Program-made: the position numbers and the translations under genes
Virus record (IMG/VR): IMGVR_UViG_3300028883_001008
Coordinates: 1 to 38,169 of that record
DNA: 38,169 nucleotides
Strand: one strand, 5' to 3'
Origin: a virus
The notes under the pieces: generated by a model
Told to the model about the DNA's origin: nothing
Seen by the model: only the letters and a program-made list of their open reading frames with translations
Databases searched by the model: none
Shown: positions 1 to 8,518 of the stretch, piece by piece
Position numbering within the stretch: the stretch's first letter is position 1
How the letters are laid out: every line of letters begins with the position of its first letter

Positions 1-78
1 ATGCCCTCCAGTCCTGAAATAGTCCAGAAACTACACAGCAGATGCATTTTATGTTACACTACCTGCGAGAGGAAAGGC

Positions 79-1275
79 ATGGGCAGACCCAGGAAAAAGT
101 ATCATATAAAGGTACGGCCGAATAAAAATGCCCGTACAAGGTGGTATGAAATTTGGTGGTGGGAAGGAGAGGCCCAGAGATTTCATACCGAACGGTATCA
201 ACGCAAAAGTGATGCAAAATCTCAGATAGATCAGTGGGAAGCCGATGAGAGGCGAATAGAGAATCATACGAAGTTTGCCTTTTTCGCCAGTGACTTTTTC
301 ACAAACCCGGAGAGGTGTCCCTATCTTGCCAGGCATCGAAATCTGAAACCTGCCACGGTATCCGGCCGGCGGGGAGACCTCGAACGAATTGTCGAACGGT
401 TTGGAGGGTACCGAATCGACCAGATTAGTGATCTCGAGTTCGAAAGCTGGCTCACGCGCCTGCATTGGAAACCAAAAAAGAAGAGTCAGAAGGAGGAGGA
501 TATGCCGCCTCTTTCAGGCAGCTCTCAAAACTCCATCATTGAGACCTATATGATCGTGATGAGGGCAGCCAAGAAGGCCAGGCTCATACAACACCTACCG
601 GATATCGAGAGAGCGGCACGAAATAGTAAACACCGAGACATTTTGTTTGATGAGGAGCTGAAGAAATTATTCCCTGCCGATGAGGTGGATATACATGAAC
701 GGTGGAGCCTGGCAGAGGGGGATCGGTCCGGTTATATGTTCGGCTTGATGGCTAAAGTGCAGCTGCAGGGAGGTATGCGCCCTGGGGAGGTACGTGCGCT
801 TCAGCCGACTCAGCTGTTTCCGGAGCACAACACCATCTATATAGTCCATCAGCTCGATAGTACTGATAGAATCGCACCGCTGAAAAAATCTACCAGTGAT
901 GATAAGCGCTTGCGGTTTGTCCGGATCCCTTCCTCAACTATGAACCAACTGGTGCGATGGGTCAAATCAAATGAGATTGCCCCGGATGAGTTTATCTTCA
1001 CTTTCGATAGCGGGTTTGTAAGAAAAGATTATTACCGTCGCCGATTTTCGAAAGTACTGATAAAGAATGGGATAAACTCCGGGGATCGCTGGCTCACCCC
1101 TTATACGCTTCGATATACCTTCCGAAGCAGAATGCACGGAAATATGGATCTGAAAACGATCATGGATATGATGGGGCATCGATCAGAAGAAGTTAGTGAA
1201 AACTATTTGCAGATCAATCCAGAGATGTTCAAGGTTTTTGAAAGATATCAGGCAAAGATAAATGGGTTATGGTAA
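79..1275 (+). CDS. int: Tyrosine recombinase, phage integrase
   Basis: Site-specific recombinase expected to integrate and excise the prophage. Numbering from the ATG at 79 (398 residues), the C-terminal catalytic half shows the first arginine in GGMRPGEVR (Arg234), a TPYTLRYTF box with Arg345, His367 in MMGHRSE and the nucleophile Tyr376 in ENYLQ. The usual first histidine of the HxxR box is Tyr342, a substitution seen in some family members. The N-terminal part (about 80-190) looks like a core-binding SAM-like domain. I chose ATG 79 because GAGGAAAGG lies just upstream and MGRPRKKYHIK is a typical start. The frame is open back to base 1, but those 26 codons look non-coding. It lies at the outer end of the prophage, as integrases usually do. 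Confidence 0.9.
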   Translation: MGRPRKKYHIKVRPNKNARTRWYEIWWWEGEAQRFHTERYQRKSDAKSQIDQWEADERRIENHTKFAFFASDFFTNPERCPYLARHRNLKPATVSGRRGDLERIVERFGGYRIDQISDLEFESWLTRLHWKPKKKSQKEEDMPPLSGSSQNSIIETYMIVMRAAKKARLIQHLPDIERAARNSKHRDILFDEELKKLFPADEVDIHERWSLAEGDRSGYMFGLMAKVQLQGGMRPGEVRALQPTQLFPEHNTIYIVHQLDSTDRIAPLKKSTSDDKRLRFVRIPSSTMNQLVRWVKSNEIAPDEFIFTFDSGFVRKDYYRRRFSKVLIKNGINSGDRWLTPYTLRYTFRSRMHGNMDLKTIMDMMGHRSEEVSENYLQINPEMFKVFERYQAKINGLW

Positions 1276-1305
1276 TATTCAAAATATATTGAATAAAAAT
1301 AACAG

Positions 1306-1351
1306 AAATTACAACATAGATTATGAATAGAACTTGACAAAATTACAACTT
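1306..1351 (+). repeat. Direct repeat pair, possible operator
   Basis: AAATTACAACAT (1306-1317) and AAATTACAACTT (1340-1351) are near-identical 12-mers 34 bp apart, about three helical turns. The second lies inside the spacer of the promoter at 1334-1362. Binding by the XRE protein encoded downstream is an inference. Confidence 0.4.
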
Positions 1352-1362
1352 CTCAGTATAAT
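1334..1362 (+). promoter_or_regulatory. Consensus sigma70-type promoter
   Basis: TTGACA (1334-1339) and TATAAT (1357-1362) are separated by 17 bp, a perfect match to the housekeeping consensus. Transcription would start near 1369, just ahead of the Shine-Dalgarno GGGAGG (1373-1378). It drives the two-gene operon 1384-3029. Confidence 0.85.
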
Positions 1363-1383
1363 AGCCTAAACTGGGAGGTGATT

Positions 1384-1962
1384 TTGAAAAGGGAATTTGG
1401 AAACAGTTTTGCAGAAGAGTATTATGGTGTGGCTATTGATATTTTCGAAAGAAGCTTTAAGAAATTTGATGATCACCATGCGAGTGAACTAAGTTATATT
1501 TCACCAAGATCAAAAGCCAATGTAGTTCGAGATTATGCTGTACAGTTTTTTAGAGACTATGCTGATTCTGTTGAGGAAATAACGTATTTTACTAAAAAAG
1601 GTACTACATACTTTGTATACAAGCAGAAACTATTAATAAAAATTAAAAAACTGACTAAAAAAGAATTAAGAGCTTCATATAACCATACCAAAAGCTCAAG
1701 ATTGTTTGAATCGCAACAGACTGAGTTTAATATGCTTGGCTATACAAATGTATATCTAGGATACACGTTAGATGATATTGAGCTTGATCTTGGTGAAGTT
1801 CATGTTGTATGTCCTGGGCTAAATGGGAATTATTGGTCAATCAATCTGACAAATATGAATATTCAGAATTATGAACTATTTGAAATCCCACAAGAAGAAA
1901 ATTTCAAGCCTACAAAGAGAGTCAGAGTGAAGAAAAAGAAGGAAGGAGAGAAGACAGGATGA
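1384..1962 (+). CDS. Unknown protein paired with XRE-ImmA protein
   Basis: I do not recognise this 192-residue protein. I prefer the TTG at 1384, because GGGAGG at 1373-1378 is 5 nt upstream and the earlier in-frame GTG lies within that site. The N-terminal half is mixed charged and aromatic (EEYYG, FFRDYAD). The middle has several lysine-rich stretches, and the C-terminus is a basic tail (RVRVKKKKEG). There is no signal peptide or membrane segment. It overlaps the next gene by ATGA, so the two are probably translationally coupled and functionally linked, for example as a toxin/antitoxin-like or regulator/target pair. It is more AT-rich than the phage genes around it, suggesting separate acquisition. 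Confidence 0.75.
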   Translation: MKREFGNSFAEEYYGVAIDIFERSFKKFDDHHASELSYISPRSKANVVRDYAVQFFRDYADSVEEITYFTKKGTTYFVYKQKLLIKIKKLTKKELRASYNHTKSSRLFESQQTEFNMLGYTNVYLGYTLDDIELDLGEVHVVCPGLNGNYWSINLTNMNIQNYELFEIPQEENFKPTKRVRVKKKKEGEKTG

Positions 1963-3029
1963 TTGGAATTCCTCGTTTTAATAGCAACATGTTAGCTTTA
2001 GCTCGTCTAGTGAAAGGAATGTCCCAGACTCAATTATCAAATGAGACAATGATCTCACAATCAAAGATATCTAGATATGAGAGTGGTATTCCTGGAGAAG
2101 TACCAAGTAATAACGAGTTGAAAAGTTTAATTAAGGTACTAGGGTATCCAGAAGAGTTCTTTTTTATAAATGATAGCTTTTATCCACCTGCAACTCCTCT
2201 ACATAGGAAAAGAAGTGGATTAGGAAAGAAAATAAAGAGTTCAATTGAGGCAACTGCTAACTTAATTCGAATCCATATCAATATACTTGAGAATGATATT
2301 GAGGTCGATGATAAAGTACCTCGTTTTGAAATAAATGAGCAAAATACACCAGAGATAATAGCCCAAAAAGTAAGAACTACTTTCAAACTTCCAAGAGGGC
2401 CGATAAAGAATGTTACAAAGGTATTGGAAGATCAAGGAATCGTTATCCTCCCAATGGAATTTGGTACATCTCAAATTGATGCTTTTACAATGATAGGCAA
2501 CTGCTCGCATCCTATTATTTTTATTAATAATAGTTTTCCAACTGATCGTTTTCGACTTAGCTTAGGACATGAATTAGGGCATATAGTGATGCATGAAATA
2601 CCGACTGATCAGATGGAAGAGGAGGCGTGGGCTTTTGCTGCTGAATTTCTTGCTCCTGCAGCAGAGATAAAAAATGAGCTTAGAAATCAAAAAAATCTGC
2701 AATATTACGCCAAGTTGAAAAAAAAATGGGGCATTTCGATAGGAGCCCTAATTAAAAGAGCAGATGATCTAAATGCAATACCAGAAAATTCAGTCAGATG
2801 GCTTTGGATGCAGATGAGTAAATATGGATACAGAACTAAAGAGCCTGTTGTTTTAGAGAAAGAAAGTCCAACATTAATGAAAGAAATAATTACAGTTTTC
2901 AAAGATGAACTGCATTATCAAAAGAATGAATTGTGTTCTATGTTGCGAATAAGTGAAGAAATTTTTGATGAGCTTTACGGAGAATATTATAATCCTGAAA
3001 AAAAGAGAAGGTTAAGGATTGTAAAATAA
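1959..3029 (+). CDS. XRE-type HTH and ImmA/IrrE-like metallopeptidase
   Basis: A 356-residue two-domain regulator. Residues about 8-60 form a lambda-repressor-type helix-turn-helix (MSQTQLSNETMISQSKISRYE). The central part contains the zinc protease motif HELGH at His204-His208, preceded by FRLSLG and followed by AFAAEFLAPA, the pattern of the ImmA/IrrE (PF06114) family. In known systems such proteases cleave a repressor to relieve repression; here HTH and protease are fused. The last ~80 residues are less typical. It is the second gene of an operon, coupled by ATGA to the unknown gene before it. The combination is common in mobile-element regulators, toxin-antitoxin modules and defence loci; which applies cannot be told from sequence. 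Confidence 0.85.
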   Translation: MIGIPRFNSNMLALARLVKGMSQTQLSNETMISQSKISRYESGIPGEVPSNNELKSLIKVLGYPEEFFFINDSFYPPATPLHRKRSGLGKKIKSSIEATANLIRIHINILENDIEVDDKVPRFEINEQNTPEIIAQKVRTTFKLPRGPIKNVTKVLEDQGIVILPMEFGTSQIDAFTMIGNCSHPIIFINNSFPTDRFRLSLGHELGHIVMHEIPTDQMEEEAWAFAAEFLAPAAEIKNELRNQKNLQYYAKLKKKWGISIGALIKRADDLNAIPENSVRWLWMQMSKYGYRTKEPVVLEKESPTLMKEIITVFKDELHYQKNELCSMLRISEEIFDELYGEYYNPEKKRRLRIVK

Positions 3030-3030
3030 T

Positions 3031-3069
3031 AAAAGCCAATCTGCAGGCATGACTACCGACTGGCTTTTT
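3031..3069 (+). terminator. Probable intrinsic terminator after ImmA gene
   Basis: AAAAGCCA (3031-3038) pairs with TGGCTTTT (3061-3068) across a long 22-nt loop, with the T-run forming the end of the stem. It begins 1 nt after the stop codon. The long loop makes it a moderate candidate. Confidence 0.4.
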
Positions 3070-3206
3070 ACATTGGCTAAATACTGACGGACCAAGAATG
3101 GTTATAGCCAGCACTCAACCGATACGATTGGTGACGCTTTCAGTATCGTATATATTTTACTTGGTGTCAAGTTAAATGTGGGTGCTCGTCGTTATAAGGA
3201 GGTACT

Positions 3207-3413
3207 ATGATGGCTAAACGCTATACTGACGAGCAGCTTGAAGCAATCCAGCAGTTAATGTTCGATTTCGGTCATTTATACTACCATATGGGTAGTGATC
3301 TGGAAAATCGATACAATTTACTGACTGGAGACATAAGATGTTCCGGGGCACTCTATATGGTAGCATGGAGAATGGAAAAGGGCTACTATGAGCATCGTGG
3401 GTTTGTAGCATAG
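3207..3413 (+). CDS. Small hypothetical protein
   Basis: A 68-residue protein of unknown function with a clear Shine-Dalgarno, AAGGAGG, 4 nt before ATG 3207 and 7 nt before a second in-frame ATG at 3210. It is mostly helical, soluble-looking and rich in Tyr and Met (MAKRYTDEQLEAIQQL). It stands alone between the ImmA operon and the convergent restriction gene. No promoter of good consensus is visible ahead of it. Confidence 0.55.
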   Translation: MMAKRYTDEQLEAIQQLMFDFGHLYYHMGSDLENRYNLLTGDIRCSGALYMVAWRMEKGYYEHRGFVA

Positions 3414-3421
3414 ATTCTTAC

Positions 3422-3455
3422 TGAAGTGGATCTGATCATGCACTCATCCACTTCA
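3422..3455. terminator. 10-bp inverted repeat between convergent genes
   Basis: TGAAGTGGAT (3422-3431) and ATCCACTTCA (3446-3455) are perfect complements with a 14-nt loop. The dyad lies between convergent genes ending at 3413 (+) and 3479 (-), so a bidirectional terminator is likely, although neither flank carries a long T-run. Confidence 0.45.
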
Positions 3456-3478
3456 ATCTGTTATTAGGGATAGGATAT

Positions 3479-4198
3479 TTATAGTTGATTTTTTATTGTC
3501 TGGATCCTACCTTTTAAAGAGGCTACAAAAAGATTAAAAGAAATTTCATCTGATGGTTCAAAATATTTTCCTTCCACACCATCCTTCTCTGATGATAAAA
3601 TAAGGCAAGAAGCATCGTATAGTCTTTCCCTTACTAATCGTGTACAAAAAAGTTCATAACGCTTTTTATAAGAGGCATTTTCCATTTCAGGTAAAACTTT
3701 GAAATGTGGTTCCTTTGTTTTTACCGGTACTTGAGATTTTGGGTGATCTTCTAAAAGCATTAAGTACCCCAACCATGGCTTAGAAGAAGGACTGAAAGCG
3801 CCCTCTCTATAAGCGGTGTTTAAATCAGTTGCACTTCCTAATGCTTCCTCAACACGATTGTTAAAATTGTTCCCGAAAGAGGGCCCAATGTGTGATTTAA
3901 ACTCGATTGTAGCGACCAACGTACCATCAATTACAATCAAGAAATCCCATTCTTTTGTTGGGCGATAATAACCTGGTAATGTTGTTTTTTTAATATGCAC
4001 GTAATCTTTTGGTATACCTTCATCCTGTACTATTTGAGCGAAAAGCTCAATGAAGCCATCTAACTGCTTTCCCCCTGTTACAAGGGCTCTATTGCCAGCA
4101 TCTTTTGTACCGGTGACAATACCTTGGGTATCTCCTTGCTTAGTCCTAGTCTCCCAAAAAAATTTAATAGCATCCGATAAGGTCAATTTACTTTTCAT
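3479..4198 (-). CDS. XhoI/PaeR7I-like type II restriction endonuclease
   Basis: A 239-residue protein closely resembling the XhoI/PaeR7I family (PF04555), whose known members cut CTCGAG. Diagnostic segments are the N-terminal FFWETRTKQGD, KDAGNRALVTGGKQLDGF, the LPGYYRPTKEWDF block and the downstream IEFKSHIGPSFGNNFNNRVEE. The D...IEFK spacing fits a PD-(D/E)xK active site (TKEWDFLIVID then ATIEFKS). The length is close to PaeR7I. The start codon overlaps the end of the methyltransferase gene by 11 bp, so modification is made first and restriction is coupled to it. Recognition of CTCGAG is inferred from family membership. Confidence 0.88.
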   Translation of the reverse strand: MKSKLTLSDAIKFFWETRTKQGDTQGIVTGTKDAGNRALVTGGKQLDGFIELFAQIVQDEGIPKDYVHIKKTTLPGYYRPTKEWDFLIVIDGTLVATIEFKSHIGPSFGNNFNNRVEEALGSATDLNTAYREGAFSPSSKPWLGYLMLLEDHPKSQVPVKTKEPHFKVLPEMENASYKKRYELFCTRLVRERLYDASCLILSSEKDGVEGKYFEPSDEISFNLFVASLKGRIQTIKNQL

Positions 4199-5177
4199 GA
4201 TTTTTTACAAACTCCTTGCTATGATCATTTATTGTTATTTTTGAAAAGAAATCCTTTTGATTATCCCTGAGCCGTTTTAGAGATAATGAATAATAGTGTT
4301 GATCTAGTTCAACACCAATGCTATTCCTTCCCCATAGTGCCGCGGCTAAATTAGTAGTTCCAGTACCCATGAATGGATCAAAAACTACATCTCCAACGAA
4401 ACTGAACATACGAATCAACCGACTTGCTAGTTCCAAAGGGTATGGAGCTGGATGCTCTCGAGTTGAGGCACCTGGTACATCCGTCCAGATCTGTCGGAAC
4501 CATTTTTGATGATTCTCCGATGAGATTACACTAAGAAGTCTGGCTGCTTGACTCGTTTTTCGATAACCTTTCGGTTTTCTGAACATAAGAATATACTCGA
4601 CATCGTTCTTTACAACGCCATTCGGTTCATATGGTTTTCCGAGAAATCCCGATCCACCTTTAACCTCATATGATGCGTTTGCGATTTTATGCCAGAAAAT
4701 CGGAGCAAGGTTTGAATATCCAATTTTTCTACAATGCTCTTGAATTGAGGCGTGAAGAGGGATGCATGTGTGTTCTCCTTTATTCTTCCTTCGGGATAAA
4801 CACACATCTCCAACAACGCAGATCAATCGTCCACCAGGGACTATAGCTTCTAAGACCTGTGACCAAATTTTATCAAGTTCATTTAGGAAAGATTCATAAT
4901 CATCTACATGTCCAAGTTGCCCTTCTGAGTCACGATAACGTTTAAGAGTCCAGTAGGGCGGAGAAGTAAGGGCTAAATGAATTGAATTTGGCTTTAGAAA
5001 ATCGATTTCGCGGCAATCGGCTCTATACAGATTGTGTTCGGTCGGGATTTTTCCAATTGCATCATGAATTTCTATCATTAGTTCGGGAGTTTTTGCTATC
5101 TGTGGGATTGCTTTATCGATGCTTCTGGTATCTTCCAGGTGTTTTACATCTTGGGGTAAGTAGCTAAAGAGGTCCAT
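4188..5177 (-). CDS. DNA methyltransferase, N4-cytosine or N6-adenine
   Basis: A 329-residue S-adenosylmethionine-dependent DNA methyltransferase forming the modification half of the restriction pair. Catalytic motif IV, TSPPYW, is at residues 71-76, and the AdoMet-binding motif I, DPFMGTGTTN, is at 267-276. This IV-before-I order is that of beta-type enzymes. An SPPYW catalytic loop is most often found in N4-methylcytosine enzymes, though some adenine enzymes share it. It comes first in the operon and overlaps the endonuclease by 11 bp. The Shine-Dalgarno is weak. No controller (C-protein) gene is visible. Confidence 0.88.
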   Translation of the reverse strand: MDLFSYLPQDVKHLEDTRSIDKAIPQIAKTPELMIEIHDAIGKIPTEHNLYRADCREIDFLKPNSIHLALTSPPYWTLKRYRDSEGQLGHVDDYESFLNELDKIWSQVLEAIVPGGRLICVVGDVCLSRRKNKGEHTCIPLHASIQEHCRKIGYSNLAPIFWHKIANASYEVKGGSGFLGKPYEPNGVVKNDVEYILMFRKPKGYRKTSQAARLLSVISSENHQKWFRQIWTDVPGASTREHPAPYPLELASRLIRMFSFVGDVVFDPFMGTGTTNLAAALWGRNSIGVELDQHYYSLSLKRLRDNQKDFFSKITINDHSKEFVKNHEK

Positions 5178-5214
5178 TCAATATTTCCATCGGTGGTTTA
5201 ATTTTGATGAACTT

Positions 5215-5244
5215 ATAATAGCCTATATATACGAAGATTGTAAA
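5215..5244 (-). promoter_or_regulatory. Probable promoter of the restriction-modification operon
   Basis: On the minus strand, TTTACA (5244-5239) and TATTAT (5220-5215) are separated by 18 bp; each hexamer differs from the consensus by one base. The -10 box lies about 37 bp upstream of the methyltransferase start. Confidence 0.5.
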
Positions 5245-6157
5245 CTCAATATTTGGCAGGCTGATGTACATGTTTATTCACAATTCCATCTGGAGTAATA
5301 TTGCTAACAAATCGAACCTACACGTCTCTTTCTGTACTGAGTCTTATATGCGCGTTCAGATTTTTTATATTTGCTCAGTTCTGAGCTATACCTTCAAGAT
5401 CTAATACTTTTTGCTTCAGTAATTTGGCAAAAATTTCTCTTTGTGAAGCATAATGAACTTTTCTGTGGCAATTTGGACATAGAGCTATTACATTTTGAGG
5501 GTGATCGGGCCCCCCCGTCAGCTAATCTATACAAGTGATGACATTCTAAATATGGCCCGGTCTTAGTAGAAAAAGGGGCTTTTTCACCACAACCTTCGCA
5601 TATTCCATTAGCTCTTTTGAAAACATACAATTTTATTGACTTTGCTCTATATCTACAGCTCATTATTTTTTCACGAATAGATATGTTCTCATTGCTTTTT
5701 AATAAAGCTGCTATTCTAAGCTCACTAAATGATTTTTTACGAAGGTTTTTAAAATCTCCAGGTGTGTTATCAACAACAACGCTAACATCGTCTGAGGAAG
5801 GATAAAGAGCAATATGAAATATGAAGACGATTCTTTGATCTCCATTAGAATCTGGTCGCAACTCCTCATGATACCCAACGCACTCAGCTTCTCCAACGTA
5901 ACGAACGTAGGTTTTTCGCGTTTGCTCAAATAAATGGAGGGTTTTTCCATCCTTAACATGGTTAATAATAGATTTATTGCCACCCTTCATCTGCATATTG
6001 CCAGTTTGGCCTTCTCCTGTATACCAAAATAATCCGTCTTCTCGATACTCATCTCGATAGCCATGTTCTTCACCTCGATCAGAAGTAAAAAGAAATATTA
6101 CAGGATAGTTTTTTGGTGTTGATATTCCGCCTCTTTCTTGACCACCATATTTTTCAT

Positions 6158-6165
6158 GAATATCA
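6158..6165. repeat. Left copy of 8-bp target-site duplication
   Basis: GAATATCA directly precedes the left end of the IS66 element and is repeated exactly at 8511-8518 after the right end. Eight base pairs is the normal duplication length of IS66-family insertion. Confidence 0.92.
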
Positions 6166-6241
6166 GTAAGCGGTAAATCTCTCCTTCTTGTAATCTGAAA
6201 AAGACCAAGTATACTTCTGTCAAAACATGCAGGAGAAGAAC

Positions 6242-6535
6242 ATGCCAAAAAGGAAAATAATCGACTGGCCGGCAACAATAAGTGAATATCAGAACAGTAA
6301 CGTCACTGTGGAAGAATTCTGCGCCGGATTAGGGATTCACCCGAATACATTTTACAAAAACCGGAAAAAGCATCAGGGAGCAGAAACGCAACTGGTAAAA
6401 CTGCCGTTGAAAACAGAACCGATACAGCCGCAATCTCTGCTCATCCAGGCAGAAGGTTTCATCCTGAAAATACCCGAAGGCGTCGATCAGAAGACTCTCG
6501 AAACAACGCTCCGTGTCCTGCAGGATATCCGATGA
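6242..6535 (+). CDS. tnpA: IS66 accessory protein TnpA
   Basis: A 97-residue first protein of the IS66 element. The N-terminal half is a helix-turn-helix (ATISEYQNSNVTVEEFCAG followed by HPNTFYKNRKK), as in IS66 Orf1 proteins, and the C-terminal strand-rich segment resembles the usual FILKIPEG tail. I chose ATG 6242 because AGGAGAAG precedes it. It ends in an ATGA overlap with tnpB, so the two are coupled. Its exact role in transposition is not settled in the family, but it is needed for efficient movement in studied elements. Confidence 0.9.
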   Translation: MPKRKIIDWPATISEYQNSNVTVEEFCAGLGIHPNTFYKNRKKHQGAETQLVKLPLKTEPIQPQSLLIQAEGFILKIPEGVDQKTLETTLRVLQDIR

Positions 6536-6876
6536 TTCTGGATCTTGCCCAATACCAGTTTTATCTGAAACCCGGGATAACTGACCTCAGAAAAGCGATC
6601 AATGGATTGTCCGTCATAGTGCAGAATGAAATGAGTCTGTCCCCATTCTCGAAATGCCTGTTTCTGTTCTGTAACCGGACCAGGAAAAATCTTAAGATTG
6701 TATACTGGGACAAAAACGGTTTCTGTCTCTGGCAGAAGAAACTGGAAAAACAGAAGTTCCCCTGGCCTGGGACAGAACAGGAAGCAGTGGAAATAAGCTA
6801 CCAGCAGCTGGAGATGCTGCTGGCAGGAATAGATTTCTTCAAAGCTCATCAGGAATTATCATTTTCCCGGGTTTAG
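6532..6876 (+). CDS. tnpB: IS66 accessory protein TnpB
   Basis: A 114-residue IS66 Orf2-type protein. It has the family signatures YLKPGITDLRKAINGL near the start, LFLFCNRTRKNLKIVYWDKNG in the middle and LEKQKFPWPG, which make the assignment secure. It is translated by overlap with tnpA and is intact. It is required with TnpA for transposition in IS66-family elements; its biochemical function is unknown. Confidence 0.93.
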   Translation: MILDLAQYQFYLKPGITDLRKAINGLSVIVQNEMSLSPFSKCLFLFCNRTRKNLKIVYWDKNGFCLWQKKLEKQKFPWPGTEQEAVEISYQQLEMLLAGIDFFKAHQELSFSRV

Positions 6877-6915
6877 GGGTATTAATTTCCAGACAACTCT
6901 GATAAAATTTCTGCA

Positions 6916-8496
6916 ATGAACGAAGCAGCTTTGTTGCAGCAAATCAAAGAACTCAAACAACAAATCTCAAAAAAAGATATTCAAATTATCAAACTTGAAG
7001 AGCAGGTAAAGCTCCTGCAGTATCTGCACTTTGGCACCAAATCCGAGAAACTGACCGGGGAAGATGAACGAACTGGATTATTGTTCAATGAGGCCGAAGA
7101 TACAGCATTTGAACAGAACGATCCGCAGCAGATAGAGAAGGCAAAGAAAACCATAGAGATCGGTCCCCAGACTCGTACTGTGAATGAAAAGGTCGGGAGA
7201 ACTCGCATTGATCAATCCATCCCACGGGAAGAAAAAGTGTATGAGCTGACAGATGAAGAGAAAATCTGTGATTGTGGTCACGAGCTAAAATGCATCGGAG
7301 AGGATGTGACAGAACGTCTGAAAATTAAGCCGCCGGAAGTAACGGTAATCAGGGAAATAAAAAAGAAATATGTCTGTGAAAACTGTGAAGGACTGGAGCG
7401 GGAAGACGAAAAAGGCGTTATCACGGCACAGGGGCCGAAACACCTGATTCCGGGAAGCATGGCCGATGAAAGTTTCCTGGCCTGGAGCATCAGCGAGAAA
7501 TTCGAGTTTGCCCTTCCGTTTTACCGGCAGGCGATCCGCCTGAAGCAGATTGGAGCGCCGATACCCAGAGCTACTTTAAGTAATCTGACAGTAAAGGCCG
7601 GAATCAAGTGCGAACCGATCTACAAACTGCTCCGTCCTCACCTGCTCTCAGGTCCGGCGATAAACGGTGATGAGACACGAGTGCAGGTTATGAAAGAACC
7701 GGGCAGAAAAAATCAATCTCAATCATGGATGTGGGTTTTTCTTGGTGGACCGCCGGACCAAGAATGTATCGTGTACCAATATGAAGAAACCCGGTCTCAT
7801 GACATACCATATGAGTTTCTGGGGGGCTATGCAGGGCTGTTTCAGAGTGATGATTATGAAGGATATCATACGGCAATCAGGAAACTAAAAAATGAAACCG
7901 GCAGTGAAATCCTTCACTTCCTCTGCTGGGCCCATGCCAGAAGGTATTTTCACCGGTACTGGGAATCAACAAAAAAGCAGGACAAGGAAGCAAAGGCAAT
8001 TCTTGATCTGATCAGTGCTTTGTTTGAACTGGAAGATCTCAGGGACCAGTATTCCACGAAAGGATTCCTCAAACAGAGGAAAAACAAGGCAGAACTGATC
8101 TTTGCTGAACTTAAGCAGAAACTGGAAACTCTGTTCCGGCAAACACCGTCCGGACTGTCCTTCGGCAAGGCAATTGCATATACTCTGGACAACTGGGAAC
8201 AGCTGGTTGCGTATGTTGACCATTATGAGCTGACTCCAGCAAACAATGCTGCCGAACGGGCGATCAGACCGTTTGTAATCGGCAGGAAAAACTGGCTGTT
8301 TTCCGGTAGCCCTGCAGGGGCCAAATCATCGGCAATTCTCTACAGCCTCGTTGAATCTGCAAAGCTGCATAATCTTAAGCCATTTGAATATCTGCACTAC
8401 ATATTCAGGCAGATTCCGTATTGTCTCAATGATGATGATTATGCTGCGTTGTTACACTTTAATGTAACACCGGAACAGCTGCAGGCTGCAAGGTAA
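6916..8496 (+). CDS. tnpC: IS66 transposase TnpC
   Basis: A 526-residue DDE transposase that catalyses strand transfer. The N-terminal ~60 residues are a coiled coil (LLQQIKELKQQISKKDIQ). A cysteine cluster follows (CDCGHELKC and CENCEG), then the catalytic core: Asp252 in NGDETRV, Asp312/313 in FQSDDYEGYH and Glu447 in NAAERAIRPFVIGRKNW. The C-terminal IS66 tail is present. The full family length and all three acidic residues indicate an active enzyme. It lies 39 bp after tnpB and stops 14 bp before the right inverted repeat ends. Confidence 0.95.
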   Translation: MNEAALLQQIKELKQQISKKDIQIIKLEEQVKLLQYLHFGTKSEKLTGEDERTGLLFNEAEDTAFEQNDPQQIEKAKKTIEIGPQTRTVNEKVGRTRIDQSIPREEKVYELTDEEKICDCGHELKCIGEDVTERLKIKPPEVTVIREIKKKYVCENCEGLEREDEKGVITAQGPKHLIPGSMADESFLAWSISEKFEFALPFYRQAIRLKQIGAPIPRATLSNLTVKAGIKCEPIYKLLRPHLLSGPAINGDETRVQVMKEPGRKNQSQSWMWVFLGGPPDQECIVYQYEETRSHDIPYEFLGGYAGLFQSDDYEGYHTAIRKLKNETGSEILHFLCWAHARRYFHRYWESTKKQDKEAKAILDLISALFELEDLRDQYSTKGFLKQRKNKAELIFAELKQKLETLFRQTPSGLSFGKAIAYTLDNWEQLVAYVDHYELTPANNAAERAIRPFVIGRKNWLFSGSPAGAKSSAILYSLVESAKLHNLKPFEYLHYIFRQIPYCLNDDDYAALLHFNVTPEQLQAAR

Positions 8497-8510
8497 GAAT
8501 TGCCGCTTAC

Positions 8511-8518
8511 GAATATCA
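8511..8518. repeat. Right copy of 8-bp target-site duplication
   Basis: GAATATCA here matches 6158-6165 exactly and flanks the right end of the IS66 element. Confidence 0.92.

Larger units (their letters stand above)
6166..8510 (+). mobile_element. Complete IS66-family insertion sequence
   Basis: A 2345-bp element with three genes in the IS66 order (tnpA, tnpB, tnpC). The left end reads GTAAGCGGTAAATCT and the reverse complement of the right end reads GTAAGCGGCAATTCT, an imperfect terminal inverted repeat with the GTAAGCGG tip typical of the family. An exact 8-bp duplication flanks it. All three genes are open, so the element looks recent and possibly active. It lies 11 codons into the SRA-HNH restriction gene and is oriented opposite to it. 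Confidence 0.95.

Noticed and set aside
1-78. Integrase start at base 1
   Set aside because: No Shine-Dalgarno can be seen at the window edge and the 26 extra residues are unlike integrases; ATG 79 has a ribosome site and a typical N-terminus.
1276-1295. Terminator after the integrase
   Set aside because: TATTCAA/TTGAATA can pair, but the stem is AT-only and followed by A rather than T; too weak to call.
6166-6278. Restriction gene starting inside the IS (frame open to 6278 on the minus strand)
   Set aside because: These residues come from the left end of the IS66 element; the real start is the TTG at 8553 beyond the right end.
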